Shown: positions 1-8,657, counted from the stretch's first letter. The stretch: 64,000 bases of DNA from Candidatus Micrarchaeum acidiphilum ARMAN-2 (GCA_009387755.1 GG697241.1:258921-322920); one strand, 5' to 3'. Numbers and translations: made by a program. Notes: generated by a model from the sequence alone, not told the origin.

Positions 1-208
1 GATAAAAATAGAGATGAGCATAGAAATGCACCATCTTTCCGCGCATGCTGACAGGAAGCAGCTTGAGCAGATACCGCAGAGGATAGCCGGAATTAAAAAG
101 ATATTCATAGTGCACGGGGAATACTCAAAGGCTCTATCCCTGAAAGAAGAGCTTTCTAAGCGCTTCGAGACCGAAATCCCGGAGCTGGGCCATGAATACC
201 TTGTATAA
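1..208 (+). CDS. Beta-CASP metallo-beta-lactamase RNase, C-terminal end (partial)
   Basis: Only the last ~69 residues are present; the frame is open to the left edge, so the gene starts outside the window. The visible part carries the HLSAHADR segment followed by a KIFIVHGEYSKA strand-helix. This is the typical end of archaeal beta-CASP nucleases (RNase J / aCPSF2 family), where the SAHAD and VHGE histidines help bind the two catalytic zinc ions. The family processes or degrades RNA. Which subfamily this is cannot be told from the tail alone, and an internal ATG at 14 is not a real start. Confidence 0.8.
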   Translation, partial: IKIEMSIEMHHLSAHADRKQLEQIPQRIAGIKKIFIVHGEYSKALSLKEELSKRFETEIPELGHEYLV

Positions 209-314
209 ATCCGGGCAACTTCAGCAAAACGGCATCTGAAAGCCGCTCTGCGCTATTTACAGTAAGGCATAAAAATGATTGGGCTAAAATAAAAGAGGAT
301 GCGCGGGTGTCTAA

Positions 315-722
315 ATGTCATCAAAAAAGGACCCAAAAAAAGTACGCAAGGAGATCGAGGAAATAAAAATGCTGAAGGACCTCGACATGCTGCTGAAGAA
401 GAACACAATGGAAAATGCATTCTTGTCAAACCCGTCAAAGGATTCAGAGACAATAAATAGCAATGTCGCTGACAATATACTTAGCGAGCTTGACAAGGAG
501 ACCATAAGCCCAAAAGAGCTCGAAACCATAGAACGCCTGACCTCTGTAAACTCTTCTAGCAAGGTACAAAAAAGCGTAAGGGCAGTGAAGGGCAAGACCG
601 GAATCAAGATAACCAAGAAGACCCTACCAAAAAAGACGCTTATCAAGAAAAAGAAACCCGTTCCCAAAAAATCTGCCCGCCCAAAAACCAGGCAATCAAT
701 GAAGAAGCATAAGGGAAAATAG
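315..722 (+). CDS. Hypothetical lysine-rich protein
   Basis: 135-residue protein I do not recognise. The first ~85 residues are charged and probably helical (repeated Glu/Lys/Leu/Asp). The last ~45 residues are a strongly basic, low-complexity tail rich in KK, KKK and PKK, ending KKHKGK. There is no signal peptide or membrane segment. Basic tails of this kind usually bind RNA, DNA or the ribosome, but that is inference. The gene ends 4 nt before the tRNA-Ala gene, so the two may share a transcript. Antisense ORFs over it are shadows. Confidence 0.6.
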   Translation: MSSKKDPKKVRKEIEEIKMLKDLDMLLKKNTMENAFLSNPSKDSETINSNVADNILSELDKETISPKELETIERLTSVNSSSKVQKSVRAVKGKTGIKITKKTLPKKTLIKKKKPVPKKSARPKTRQSMKKHKGK

Positions 723-726
723 CAAT

Positions 727-798
727 GGGCCCATGGCTCAGGAGTAGAGCGTCCGCTTTGCAAGCGGAAGGCCGCGGGTGCGAATCCCGCTGGGTCCA
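727..798 (+). tRNA. tRNA-Ala (TGC)
   Basis: Complete cloverleaf of 72 nt. The 7-bp acceptor stem GGGCCCA/TGGGTCC has one G-T pair. The anticodon stem is TCCGC/GCGGA around loop TTTGCAA, giving anticodon TGC at 759-761. The T-loop is TGCGAAT and the discriminator is A at 798. No intron; CCA is not encoded. Confidence 0.93.
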
Positions 799-846
799 CT
801 AAACATACAGATTAAAAAATACAGGTCAGCAATTTTTGTGGTGTCT

Positions 847-1392
847 ATGAAACTGGTGCTAATTTACGGTCCGCCCGGTGTCGGGAAGCTGACCGTTGCA
901 TCCAAACTCGCAAAGATGACCGACTACAAACTTTTTCATAACCACCTTTCTATAGAATTCGTAAAAAGCATATTCGAATTTGGGAGCAAGACGTTCAATA
1001 GGCTTGTCATAAAATTCAGATATGAAATGCTCGAAAATGCGGCCAAGGATGGCATCAATACAATATTCACATTAGTATACCGTAAAGACTATGATGACAA
1101 ATATATCAGGAAGCTCACGAGAATTATAGAAAGCCACGGCGGCGAGATGGTCTTTGTAAGGCTGTACTGCAGTGACAAAAAGCTTCTGGAAAGGATAAAA
1201 AGCCGCAACCGCAGCAAGTATTCGAAAATAAAGAATCCAGAGAAATTTAAGGAATTAATCTCAAAAAACGATCTCAAATCGGCCATAAGCTTCGTAAAAA
1301 GTCTTGCCATAGATACGGGAAGGCACACGCCTGAAGAATCAGCCAGAAAAATAAAGGAATACATACGGTCTATGGATGGCAAGTCCTATTGA
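847..1392 (+). CDS. P-loop nucleotide kinase-like ATPase
   Basis: 181-residue soluble P-loop protein. Walker A is GPPGVGKLT at residues 8-16, with Leu directly after the Lys as in a family of small shikimate-kinase-like AAA/kinase proteins of unknown substrate. It is followed by the conserved FHNH segment (~32-35) and a basic LID-like stretch (RIKSRNRSK). I chose ATG 847 because it directly precedes the beta-strand leading into the P-loop; the longer reading frame begins inside the tRNA-Ala gene and is not credible. The next gene follows after 3 nt, so they are probably co-transcribed. Phosphate acceptor unknown. Confidence 0.75.
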   Translation: MKLVLIYGPPGVGKLTVASKLAKMTDYKLFHNHLSIEFVKSIFEFGSKTFNRLVIKFRYEMLENAAKDGINTIFTLVYRKDYDDKYIRKLTRIIESHGGEMVFVRLYCSDKKLLERIKSRNRSKYSKIKNPEKFKELISKNDLKSAISFVKSLAIDTGRHTPEESARKIKEYIRSMDGKSY

Positions 1393-1395
1393 AAA

Positions 1396-2592
1396 GTGGT
1401 TGCCCTGGCGCAATATCTAGCAATATGCGACAAACGATTTTTCAAGTCAGCCATAGCCGAACTACGCAAATCAGAGCTGGTCGACACGGGCAGCATAAAG
1501 CGCATTTATGATCGCGAAGTTTTCCTAGTAAATTCGAAAGACAACCAAAAGACAAACCCAGATCTGGCTCTCGAAGATTTCGAATTTTTTGATTTTGTGG
1601 TCAAAATAGACAAGGCAATCGTATTTAGCAAGAACTACGCAGAGATAGCCAAATCCGTATCCGAGGCAGTGGATAAAGGCAAAAAGTTCAAAATTTACGT
1701 AAAAAAATACGAATCCGAGTCTGCAGAAAGGGCCAAGGACATAGAAGTGGCAATCGGCACCGAAATGGAGCGGATGGGATTCCTTGCAGATTTAAAAAAA
1801 CCCGAAATAGCAATATTCCTTGTTTTTTTAGGGGATAAGATATTTATCGGAAAAAGCGCAGTGGGAGAACTCGAAAGACCAAAGATAATAGACTGGTTCA
1901 GGCCCTCAAACGTGGATGACAAAGACATAGGCCTGAACCGCGCGTCTTTCAAAATCGCGGAGGCATTCAACTATTTCAAGGTGAATCCAAGCAAAATAAA
2001 GGTGGCGATAGACATAGGCGCAGCTCCAGGCGGTTGGAGCTACTACTTGGCTTCAAAAGACATAAAAGTAATCGCCATAGACAACGCCCTGATGGACTAT
2101 GAAACGCTTTGTGAAAAGTTCAAGGTTATTGTCATAAGCAAGATAAGCCGAGGGAGCGCAGAGTCTATCCAGAACACCATTATCGGAAACGGTCTAAAAG
2201 ATGTTCACCGCAAAAATCTATCCGTATCAAATATCGAAATCCATCAGGCCCAGACAATGGCAGATTTATTGAAATCGTATGACATTGTCCAGATAAAGGC
2301 CCCGGCTGAAGAAGCGGAAAAATACATGGCATACTTGAAAGCTTTGCACCCCGGATTGCTAGCAATAGATATAAATGTAAAGCCCAAGTACGGTATCGAA
2401 ACGGCAAAAAAATTTTCCCAAGCGCTTGATCCAGAAGGTATAATTATAACCACGCTGAAATTTGCCACGATGGACACTGCGGGAACGATTTCATATGCGA
2501 AAAATAGCATGGAAGACGTAGCCAACGCAATAAAAATAAAGAAGCTCCCTCACAATAGGAAGGAATTAACTTTATTTGCTTATAAAAAATAA
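1396..2592 (+). CDS. FtsJ/RlmM-like ribose 2'-O-methyltransferase with N-terminal THUMP-like region
   Basis: 398 residues with a GTG start 3 nt after the preceding stop. The C-terminal half is a Rossmann methyltransferase of the FtsJ/RrmJ class: the SAM motif AIDIGAAPGGW lies at 204-214, followed by an acidic AIDN strand end (~227-230). The N-terminal ~170 residues alternate beta and alpha and resemble a THUMP RNA-binding domain, the domain order of RlmM. Expected reaction: 2'-O-methylation of a ribose in rRNA or tRNA using S-adenosylmethionine. The K-D-K-E catalytic set could not be assigned securely by eye, so the substrate is open. Confidence 0.72.
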   Translation: MVALAQYLAICDKRFFKSAIAELRKSELVDTGSIKRIYDREVFLVNSKDNQKTNPDLALEDFEFFDFVVKIDKAIVFSKNYAEIAKSVSEAVDKGKKFKIYVKKYESESAERAKDIEVAIGTEMERMGFLADLKKPEIAIFLVFLGDKIFIGKSAVGELERPKIIDWFRPSNVDDKDIGLNRASFKIAEAFNYFKVNPSKIKVAIDIGAAPGGWSYYLASKDIKVIAIDNALMDYETLCEKFKVIVISKISRGSAESIQNTIIGNGLKDVHRKNLSVSNIEIHQAQTMADLLKSYDIVQIKAPAEEAEKYMAYLKALHPGLLAIDINVKPKYGIETAKKFSQALDPEGIIITTLKFATMDTAGTISYAKNSMEDVANAIKIKKLPHNRKELTLFAYKK

Positions 2593-2603
2593 TATGTGAT
2601 TGC

Positions 2604-2957
2604 ATGATGCCCAACATAGATCCAAGAACACTCAAGAGTATGATGGCAAAAATGGGGATGAAGTCTACCGACATAAATGCCAATTCTGTGACCATAGAAT
2701 GCCCGGACAAATTAATATTAATAAGCAACCCGCAGGTAATGAAGGTCGAGACACAAGGGATTGTAACATTTCAGATCTCCGGAGAGGTATCTGAAAGCGA
2801 TAAGACTGCCCAGCCAGCTGAAATAAACGAGGATGACATCAAATTGGTAATGGAAAAGTCCGGCATAGACGATGCCGACAAAGCGAGGAAGGCGCTGGAG
2901 AAAAGCAACGGGGATATCGCCCAGGCGATACTTGAACTTACCGGTAGCGGCCAATAG
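2604..2957 (+). CDS. nac: Nascent polypeptide-associated complex protein (NAC alpha)
   Basis: 117 residues, the usual length for archaeal NAC. The N-terminal NAC beta-barrel (Met-rich PNIDPRTLKSMMAKMGMKS, then the VTIECPDKLILISNPQV strand) is followed by a linker and a C-terminal UBA domain (about 75-115, DIKLVMEKSG and ALEKSNGDIAQAILEL). It homodimerises, binds the ribosome near the exit tunnel and shields nascent chains. It follows the methyltransferase by 11 nt on the same strand. Tandem ATGs at 2604 and 2607 leave a one-residue start ambiguity. Confidence 0.93.
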   Translation: MMPNIDPRTLKSMMAKMGMKSTDINANSVTIECPDKLILISNPQVMKVETQGIVTFQISGEVSESDKTAQPAEINEDDIKLVMEKSGIDDADKARKALEKSNGDIAQAILELTGSGQ

Positions 2958-2967
2958 CTCAGAAGTA

Positions 2968-3279
2968 TTACTGTTTTTTGACTTTGTACGATTGTGCGTA
3001 TGGCACTTCTCCAACCATCTTAACGTTATCCTTGCCAATAAGAAAGTTTTTTATCGCAAAGGCCACAGACTCGCTACCAATCACATTTGCAGAGTCAAAT
3101 TCCCTCAGGTTTAGCTTGACCTCTGCATTGGGATCTATAAGCTCGCCTTTGTAAAAATCAGAATAAGATGCTACGTCAATGAACAAATCTCCATCCTCCA
3201 AGACCTTATCTATGAGGTTTTCGTCGCATATTGCTATTATAACGCCTTCTTCCAAGACGTGCTCCTTGTAATATATCAT
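2968..3279 (-). CDS. DUF424 family protein
   Basis: 103-residue archaeal protein of the DUF424 family: N-terminal YKEHVLEEGVIIAICDENLIDK, then the acidic EDGDLFIDV and the central SANVIGSESVAFAIKN block. These small proteins are widespread in archaea and often sit next to translation genes, but their function is not established. It follows the glycosyltransferase by 4 nt, so it is probably co-transcribed with it. It is convergent with NAC, 10 nt away. Confidence 0.8.
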   Translation of the reverse strand: MIYYKEHVLEEGVIIAICDENLIDKVLEDGDLFIDVASYSDFYKGELIDPNAEVKLNLREFDSANVIGSESVAFAIKNFLIGKDNVKMVGEVPYAQSYKVKKQ

Positions 3280-3283
3280 TTAT

Positions 3284-4852
3284 TCATCCGTATTTATAGA
3301 GAAATATTGTGGTAAACAGGTACATAAATCCGTAAAGCAGCAGCCATAGTCCACCGGTAAAGTGGTTGTTCATAACCGCGAACAGGCTAAGCGTAAATAT
3401 CAGCCCGGAAAACATAACCTCAATCTTAGTATTCATTATTGAAAATAGCAGTTTCTTCAGTCCCTTCAGGTTTGCGCTTGCATTATTCCTGTTCCAGTGT
3501 ATGGCAGGGCTCCTCTTGAGCACGGCTGCAATAGCTGCCTTGGCCCTGACGAATGCAAGGGCGAAGTTGAGCGCAAAAAGCATGAACCCCTTTGTAATGG
3601 AATTGAAGTAAATCTTGGTTAGTATGACTGGGACCATGAACGACAATAGGAATGCAAGCGATCCGAATATCTCAAGGTCCAGTCCTATATATTTGCCGCT
3701 TAAAAGCTGCTGTGCGGTAAGATTTACAAACGGAGCGGCAGAAAAGACTATGAGTATTGATATGACCGTGAACATTATCAATACTACTGAAAGGTAGTTG
3801 AGCCCGAGCCCATGCACTAGGTAATCCATCTTCTGAACCGAGGTGCTCCTGTCCTTGTTAAAGTACTTGTTGTTTTTGAAGAAATATTTCAGGAACTGGG
3901 TATCTCCGTAGTTGTACCTCCATTGCTGCTTGACCAGTTCGGTAAACGTCTTTATAGGCTTCCCGAGCGCGTACACCTTCGGTACATATATGCTCTTGTA
4001 ATCAGATATGTCGGACTTGAAGCTGAAGAACGTATCCTCTATCACGTATTCGGGGAACCCGCCCATCTTCTTAAGGTACTGCATGCGTATTATGCCGCAG
4101 GAGCCGGCAAATATGGCAGTGTTGTTCAGTGCTCTCGCGGGCTCTATGAACTTGAAAAAGAATGCGTCAAACATTTTGACCGAGTCTGAAAACAGGTTGC
4201 CCTTCGAATGGGTTTTTTCAGTTTGCAGGTATGACATCTTTTCGTCCTGGAAGTAGGGAAGCAGATCCATAAGGAAGTTTTTGTTGATCAATTTTTCATC
4301 ATAGTCAAATATTGCCAGAAACTCCTCCTTCGAAGCCTTCAGCATTTTATTCAAGGCACCTGCCTTGTACCCCTTCCTATTGCGCCTGTGCATATAAACG
4401 ATGCCTTTCTGAAGGGCGTAGCTTCTGAGCTCCCTTACCACATCACTTTTTGTAGAATCATCCAAAAGATAGAACCTGATCTTGTCCTTCGGATAATTCA
4501 TGGTCAGTATCTCATCAAATGTCCTTTTTACTATGTCTGGATTCTCATTGTATACCGGCACTGCCAAGGCAACCGTGGGGAATGACTCCATAGGCTTGAG
4601 CGTCTGCTTTATTTTTTCAAGGTAAGTTCCGTAGTAGTACGACCTATAGTACATTATCGAAGCAGAAATATTGAACAAACCTGCAATTATAGAAAGAGCA
4701 AGGAACATTATCGATATAATGTACATGTAGAGGCTCTTTGATACCACGAAAAGATAAGCTGAAAATCCGAAGCCCGCAACAGCCAGCAATATGAATAGGG
4801 CCACGGTCAGCAATCTAAGGGTAAAGCGCGTTCCAAAGAATTTATTCTGCAT
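3284..4852 (-). CDS. Processive family 2 glycosyltransferase (cellulose/hyaluronan synthase-like)
   Basis: About 522-residue inner-membrane glycosyltransferase. Two N-terminal membrane helices (~15-65) are followed by a cytoplasmic GT-A domain with VPVYNEN (~98-104), LLDDS (~129-133), the DYD metal-binding motif (~183-185), an ED pair (~272-273) and the QQWRY motif (~309-313) that marks processive enzymes. Four or five further membrane helices complete it. It should extend a polysaccharide from a nucleotide-sugar while exporting it; sugar unknown. I prefer ATG 4852 over GTG 4858 because GGGGAT sits 6 nt upstream. An intergenic TATA-rich stretch separates it from the divergent tRNA-Ser. Confidence 0.88.
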   Translation of the reverse strand: MQNKFFGTRFTLRLLTVALFILLAVAGFGFSAYLFVVSKSLYMYIISIMFLALSIIAGLFNISASIMYYRSYYYGTYLEKIKQTLKPMESFPTVALAVPVYNENPDIVKRTFDEILTMNYPKDKIRFYLLDDSTKSDVVRELRSYALQKGIVYMHRRNRKGYKAGALNKMLKASKEEFLAIFDYDEKLINKNFLMDLLPYFQDEKMSYLQTEKTHSKGNLFSDSVKMFDAFFFKFIEPARALNNTAIFAGSCGIIRMQYLKKMGGFPEYVIEDTFFSFKSDISDYKSIYVPKVYALGKPIKTFTELVKQQWRYNYGDTQFLKYFFKNNKYFNKDRSTSVQKMDYLVHGLGLNYLSVVLIMFTVISILIVFSAAPFVNLTAQQLLSGKYIGLDLEIFGSLAFLLSFMVPVILTKIYFNSITKGFMLFALNFALAFVRAKAAIAAVLKRSPAIHWNRNNASANLKGLKKLLFSIMNTKIEVMFSGLIFTLSLFAVMNNHFTGGLWLLLYGFMYLFTTIFLYKYG

Positions 4853-4982
4853 TAGCACATCCCCTGCCCCAAGTCAGGTATTTGATATAAATATACACAT
4901 CAATAATTATATCAAATATTTATAAAATATTGCAACAGAATATAGTTAATGGCCATATATATTAATGTTTACCTTAATCGCT

Positions 4983-5080
4983 GCCGGGATGGCGGAAACT
5001 GGTAACGCGCCAGAAAAATTTGGCGAAACTCGAGATCTGGTTTCCTTCGGGAAGTTTGGGTTCAAATCCCAATCCCGGCG
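4983..5080 (+). tRNA. tRNA-Ser (CGA) with a short intron next to the anticodon loop
   Basis: Class II tRNA: acceptor GCCGGGA (4983-4989)/TCCCGGC (5073-5079), discriminator G, D-stem GCG/CGC, long variable arm TTCC-TTCG-GGAA, T-stem TTGGG/CCCAA. The anticodon stem is CCAGA (5010-5014)/TCTGG (5036-5040), and the 7-nt loop nearest the 3' strand is CTCGAGA, giving anticodon CGA at 5031-5033. Fourteen extra bases (about 5015-5028) lie between the 5' stem strand and that loop, so the intron is on the 5' side (31/32 or 30/31) and not at the usual 37/38. Without them the tRNA is 84 nt. The exact splice sites are uncertain. Confidence 0.85.
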
Positions 5081-5223
5081 CATCATACACGCAAATGTCA
5101 GTACAAGTATGGTGCTTTTAGATAAAGTTATGGCCTGCAACGATAACTGAGATTGGCATCCTTAACAATGTGGGCGGGAAATCCCCACCCCATTTATGGA
5201 TTGAAAGATGTCACAAGTCCAAA

Positions 5224-5973
5224 TCAATGCTGTTGAGGTTTACCTTTTCCTTCAACGAGTATGTCGAAGCCCTTCGAAGTTATCATATAGGGTGCAGTAA
5301 CCGTGCTATGTTCTGTCCTCCTGAACTTCGGTATGTTTATCACATATTGGTACTCACCACCAATGTCCTTCAAGTTTAAATCTACTATGCCATCGAACAT
5401 TGAAGTGGTATATAACCCGCCAAGCTTTTGGCTGCTTTCTTTACCAAGCATCTCCAGTGTTGCAATCCCGGTTATGTTCAAGCTTCGCCCAAACTCTGAG
5501 ATATACGCAACAGCTCTAGTATATGTCCTATCATTTCTAAATCTAGAACGCAAATTACTTACCGAATCAAGAACTACAATCTTTGCCTTGTTAGATTTTA
5601 TAATTTGGCCCATTTTAGAAAGCGTTTCTTCGAATTCTTCCCTACTCTTTATCGCGTCTATCCCTCTCAGGTACTCAACATTTATGATTTTGTCTTGAAA
5701 AAACCTATCCAAATCTTCAAAACTAGAGAACACCTCCAAGGAGTTCCTAATAAGGTCCTCTTTGCGTTCCTCAGTAGATATGAACACGCTAGGTATACCA
5801 AATTTGGCATTACGGTAAAGCAGCTCCATGCAAAACAGGGTTTTTCCCGCACCTGGCATTCCATACAAAAGGACCTGAGAACCTAACGGTATTCCACCCC
5901 CGCAAAGCCTGTCAAATCCGGGTATGCCAGTTTTAATAAATTCAACAGGATAATAAGGATCGAAGTTTTCCAT
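5224..5973 (-). CDS. KaiC/RAD55-like RecA-superfamily ATPase (second of tandem pair)
   Basis: 249 residues, a single RecA-fold domain. It has the N-terminal signature TGIPGFDRLCGGGIPLG, Walker A GMPGAGKT (38-45), the STEER strand end (~66-70) and Walker B IVVLDS (132-137). Archaeal single-domain KaiC-like proteins (arCOG RAD55 group) act as ATP switches in signalling, motility or gas-vesicle regulation; the target here cannot be deduced. It lies 9 nt downstream of a paralogue on the same strand, so the two probably form one operon and may assemble together. The region downstream of its stop contains only a short G/C hairpin and then tRNA-Ser. Confidence 0.85.
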   Translation of the reverse strand: MENFDPYYPVEFIKTGIPGFDRLCGGGIPLGSQVLLYGMPGAGKTLFCMELLYRNAKFGIPSVFISTEERKEDLIRNSLEVFSSFEDLDRFFQDKIINVEYLRGIDAIKSREEFEETLSKMGQIIKSNKAKIVVLDSVSNLRSRFRNDRTYTRAVAYISEFGRSLNITGIATLEMLGKESSQKLGGLYTTSMFDGIVDLNLKDIGGEYQYVINIPKFRRTEHSTVTAPYMITSKGFDILVEGKGKPQQH

Positions 5974-5982
5974 AAGATCACA

Positions 5983-6714
5983 TCAATCAAGATCAAGATT
6001 TTCAAGCACTACCCCATCCTTCGTTATCTCGTAAGGCACTGTAGATGTGCTATTTTCAGATCCCCGGTTTTTTATTACTTCCAAGCTCTTTATCCTGCGA
6101 TTATTTGACGCCGTAGAAAGATAAAGAATAATTATTCCATCGTATATAAAAAATTCCGGTTCAAACATTAACCCAATCCTATTCGTAGAATTCATTTCTG
6201 CAGTAATGATTGTCGTGGCGTTAAGCTTCCTCAGGGTATTAATCATGTTTATTGATAGGTTTCTGTAATCTAACGGATCTTTTATAAGCAGTTTCAAGGC
6301 TGATATCGAATCTATTGCCGCAGTATCAATCTTTTCTGCTTCAATTATTGAAGCCATGCCACCAAGCCACTCGTTAAACGCATAACCTCCCCGGCCCTCC
6401 TTGTTATCGCCAAGATACTGCCTTTCCTCTTCAAGCCCTTCAATTATGAGCTTTTTGGACTCTATCAACCTGTCAATGTCATTAAAATTCGAGAATGCTT
6501 CCTTAGCGTTTTCAATTATCATTTCAGAAGTCTCTTCAATGGAAAACATTGCAGATTTCTTACCTGCCAATGCATTTCTATAGATATATTCAAAAGATAT
6601 TAGCGTTTTTCCCGCGCCGGGACCTCCTGCAAGCAGCATCTGGTTCCTTTTTGGTATTCCTCCTCCAAGCAAGGAATCTAGGCCGTCTATCCCTGTTTCA
6701 ATCTTCTCCCTCAT
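5983..6714 (-). CDS. KaiC/RAD55-like RecA-superfamily ATPase (first of tandem pair)
   Basis: 243 residues with the same layout as its downstream neighbour: TGIDGLDSLLGGGIPK, Walker A GGPGAGKT (30-37), SIEET (59-63) and Walker B TAAIDS (131-136). Overall similarity to the neighbour is clear but low, so the duplication is old or the genes arrived separately. AT-rich sequence (6720-6760) upstream carries the likely promoter. Possible partners in a hetero-oligomeric ATPase; function unknown. Confidence 0.85.
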   Translation of the reverse strand: MREKIETGIDGLDSLLGGGIPKRNQMLLAGGPGAGKTLISFEYIYRNALAGKKSAMFSIEETSEMIIENAKEAFSNFNDIDRLIESKKLIIEGLEEERQYLGDNKEGRGGYAFNEWLGGMASIIEAEKIDTAAIDSISALKLLIKDPLDYRNLSINMINTLRKLNATTIITAEMNSTNRIGLMFEPEFFIYDGIIILYLSTASNNRRIKSLEVIKNRGSENSTSTVPYEITKDGVVLENLDLD

Positions 6715-6798
6715 TAAAATCCACCAATAGCTTCAATTAGTAATAAAATTATATAAACCTTCTACATGCACACCAATGACCTTATAATCCGCGTAAGG

Positions 6799-8028
6799 CT
6801 ATAGTTCAAAGAACTCATCTACCATCGTCGTTGCATACGAACCTGCAGGCAAAGAAAATCGCATAGTGCCATCTTCGAAAGAGAAATCTTTGAAAGGCGA
6901 AAATAAAACCCGAAATGTGCCTTTGCAGTTTATCTCGGGCATCTTCTTGAGCCTGAAGTCCTCAAGCGTTATCCCAAGTTCGTCAAGGCGCGCCGACTCG
7001 AAATCCGTGAGCTTTTTGGTGTCATAGCCGACTATGTTGCTGCAAGCGAAGGATCTGCCGGCACCACTCCAGCCCTCGGCTTGCACAATGGTTTCATAAT
7101 CCGGAAAACCGTAAAAATTCTCCAATACTGCAACGTCTTCGCCTTCCGGCTGCAGCCTGTGCTCCTTTATCCTGTGCTCGACTTCCTCGTTGAATATCTG
7201 GCTCTCTACCGAGTGCGCAAACATGAGCAGAAGCTGCCTTGGCAATTTCCTTAACGCATTGGCGTAGTTTCCGGGGAACTTGGCAAGATAATCGATCACC
7301 ATGCGTTCATACTTCAAATACCTCGGAAAATAATTCATTGCTTCGGCAAAGTCCATATGTTCAGCAAGCTTCTCCCTGGCAGCCACCGCGTCCTGGTTTA
7401 TTTCATTTGAGGTATCTGTAAGAAAGGCCATCGCGGCCCTTTCAAAGTCGCCTCGCAGAAGGCAAAGGCCCACTTCGAAGTTGTTTTTTCTCTGGCCGAA
7501 CCTCTGCTCGCCAAAATAGTTTGGGAACACTCCACCAAGCTCTTCGCAAACTTTTTTTATGTGGTCGCCCAGCCTATCGTCATCAATGTCTGTATATACC
7601 TTAATCGAGAAATTGTTTCCCAAGAGGTCGCCCATCCTGACCTGCGAGTCTGAATACCATGCAGCGTTTACCTTTATGTCTTTCAGCCTTGCAGAGGCAA
7701 CTCTGGCCCGCGCGGCTCCGAAAATGCTGCAGAGCTGCGTTGAAACAGAGACTCTGTCCTTTGTGCCAGCAAAAGAGACTGATTTCCTGCCCCGCCCGAG
7801 CGTCTTTGCCAGGCTAATCAGGGCCTGGGCGGTATTCCAATCCCTTTTTTGCAGGACAAACGCCACGAATTTTCCGCTTTCCTGCTCCGCAAAGCCCAAC
7901 TCGCCCGGGAGGTACGCCCTGTCCAGTGACAGAACGGTTCCGTTAGAGGTTATTTCCTGGACCAGAAAATCTTCTGGAGCCCTTTTTATCTCAGCCTTTA
8001 CCTTTTTTACTGTTGACAAATTTTCCAT
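6799..8028 (-). CDS. truD: tRNA pseudouridine(13) synthase TruD
   Basis: 409 residues. It contains the TruD catalytic motif SFAGTKDRVSVSTQ with catalytic Asp at ~91, and the later NYFGEQRFG block (about 170) that is specific to this family. It isomerises U13 in tRNA to pseudouridine. The start at 8028 overlaps the upstream HPP-family gene by 38 nt but is supported by a GAGGAG ribosome-binding site 6 nt upstream, so translational coupling is likely. Confidence 0.93.
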   Translation of the reverse strand: MENLSTVKKVKAEIKRAPEDFLVQEITSNGTVLSLDRAYLPGELGFAEQESGKFVAFVLQKRDWNTAQALISLAKTLGRGRKSVSFAGTKDRVSVSTQLCSIFGAARARVASARLKDIKVNAAWYSDSQVRMGDLLGNNFSIKVYTDIDDDRLGDHIKKVCEELGGVFPNYFGEQRFGQRKNNFEVGLCLLRGDFERAAMAFLTDTSNEINQDAVAAREKLAEHMDFAEAMNYFPRYLKYERMVIDYLAKFPGNYANALRKLPRQLLLMFAHSVESQIFNEEVEHRIKEHRLQPEGEDVAVLENFYGFPDYETIVQAEGWSGAGRSFACSNIVGYDTKKLTDFESARLDELGITLEDFRLKKMPEINCKGTFRVLFSPFKDFSFEDGTMRFSLPAGSYATTMVDEFFEL

Positions 8029-8629
8029 TCTTGCTCCTCTTTGTGCTCTTGCCCCCGAGTCCGTGCATTATCTGCGCATCAAATTTTTCAAGGTCTTTTA
8101 TCGCGAACACAGATTCCTCAAGCAGTATCCTTATGCCTATTATCGCTATCAATATCGCTATTACTTCGAATACGCCGTAAAATCCTACACGGTATATAAC
8201 GAATGCGAAAGCTATTCCGACTGCGGGAGGATGCTCGCTCTTTGTGGCGACCAGAAGCACTATCAGTGCAAATATCGTTATGCCGATAGCTATTGCCGTT
8301 GGTATATGCATAGACAGGAGGAAGCCCAGATACCCCATTATGGCCGCCATAAAATAGCTTTTGGCAAACTTCGGCACCCTGGCAGCCCTGGACCTGGGCA
8401 TCATGAACAATATGAACACGCTCGCTGCAAAAGAGGCAAATATCACCTCGGAAGATCCAGCTCCGTATAACCTGTCAAATCCCCCGGAAATGAATATGTA
8501 GTATATGGCTGACACTGTTATCGAAGCGAAAAGTGCAGGCAAAAGGCCATTCCTAAGCGGATGCTCCTTGTATTTGCTGCTGAGATTTACAACGTGAAGC
8601 TCTTCGTTTTTTCCCTTTCTATATGCCAC
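7991..8629 (-). CDS. HPP family integral membrane protein
   Basis: 212 residues with four or five predicted membrane helices (about 28-50, 62-76, 92-130, 140-172) and the diagnostic SEHPPAVGIAFAFV motif (~129-142). The HPP family includes a chloroplast nitrite transporter; the archaeal members have no proven substrate. The start is a GTG at 8629, chosen because a strong AGGAGGT lies 4-10 nt upstream, one of the best Shine-Dalgarno sites in the window. The C-terminal ~25 residues are basic and cytoplasmic, and their codons overlap the start of truD. Confidence 0.78.
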   Translation of the reverse strand: MAYRKGKNEELHVVNLSSKYKEHPLRNGLLPALFASITVSAIYYIFISGGFDRLYGAGSSEVIFASFAASVFILFMMPRSRAARVPKFAKSYFMAAIMGYLGFLLSMHIPTAIAIGITIFALIVLLVATKSEHPPAVGIAFAFVIYRVGFYGVFEVIAILIAIIGIRILLEESVFAIKDLEKFDAQIMHGLGGKSTKRSKNGKFVNSKKGKG

Positions 8630-8657
8630 TGAACCTCCTCTGTATATGCCTCAAATT

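Noticed and set aside
311-799. 162-residue antisense ORF over the lysine-rich gene and tRNA-Ala
   Set aside because: Phe/Ser/Leu-rich complement of a Lys-rich gene that also runs through the tRNA.
778-846. Upstream extension of the P-loop ATPase gene starting within tRNA-Ala
   Set aside because: The start lies inside the T-arm of the tRNA; the P-loop protein begins naturally at ATG 847.
5175-5205. Hairpin near GTGGGCGGGAAATCCCCAC as a possible small RNA
   Set aside because: A short stem with no conserved boxes; best treated as the 3' flank of the ATPase operon.
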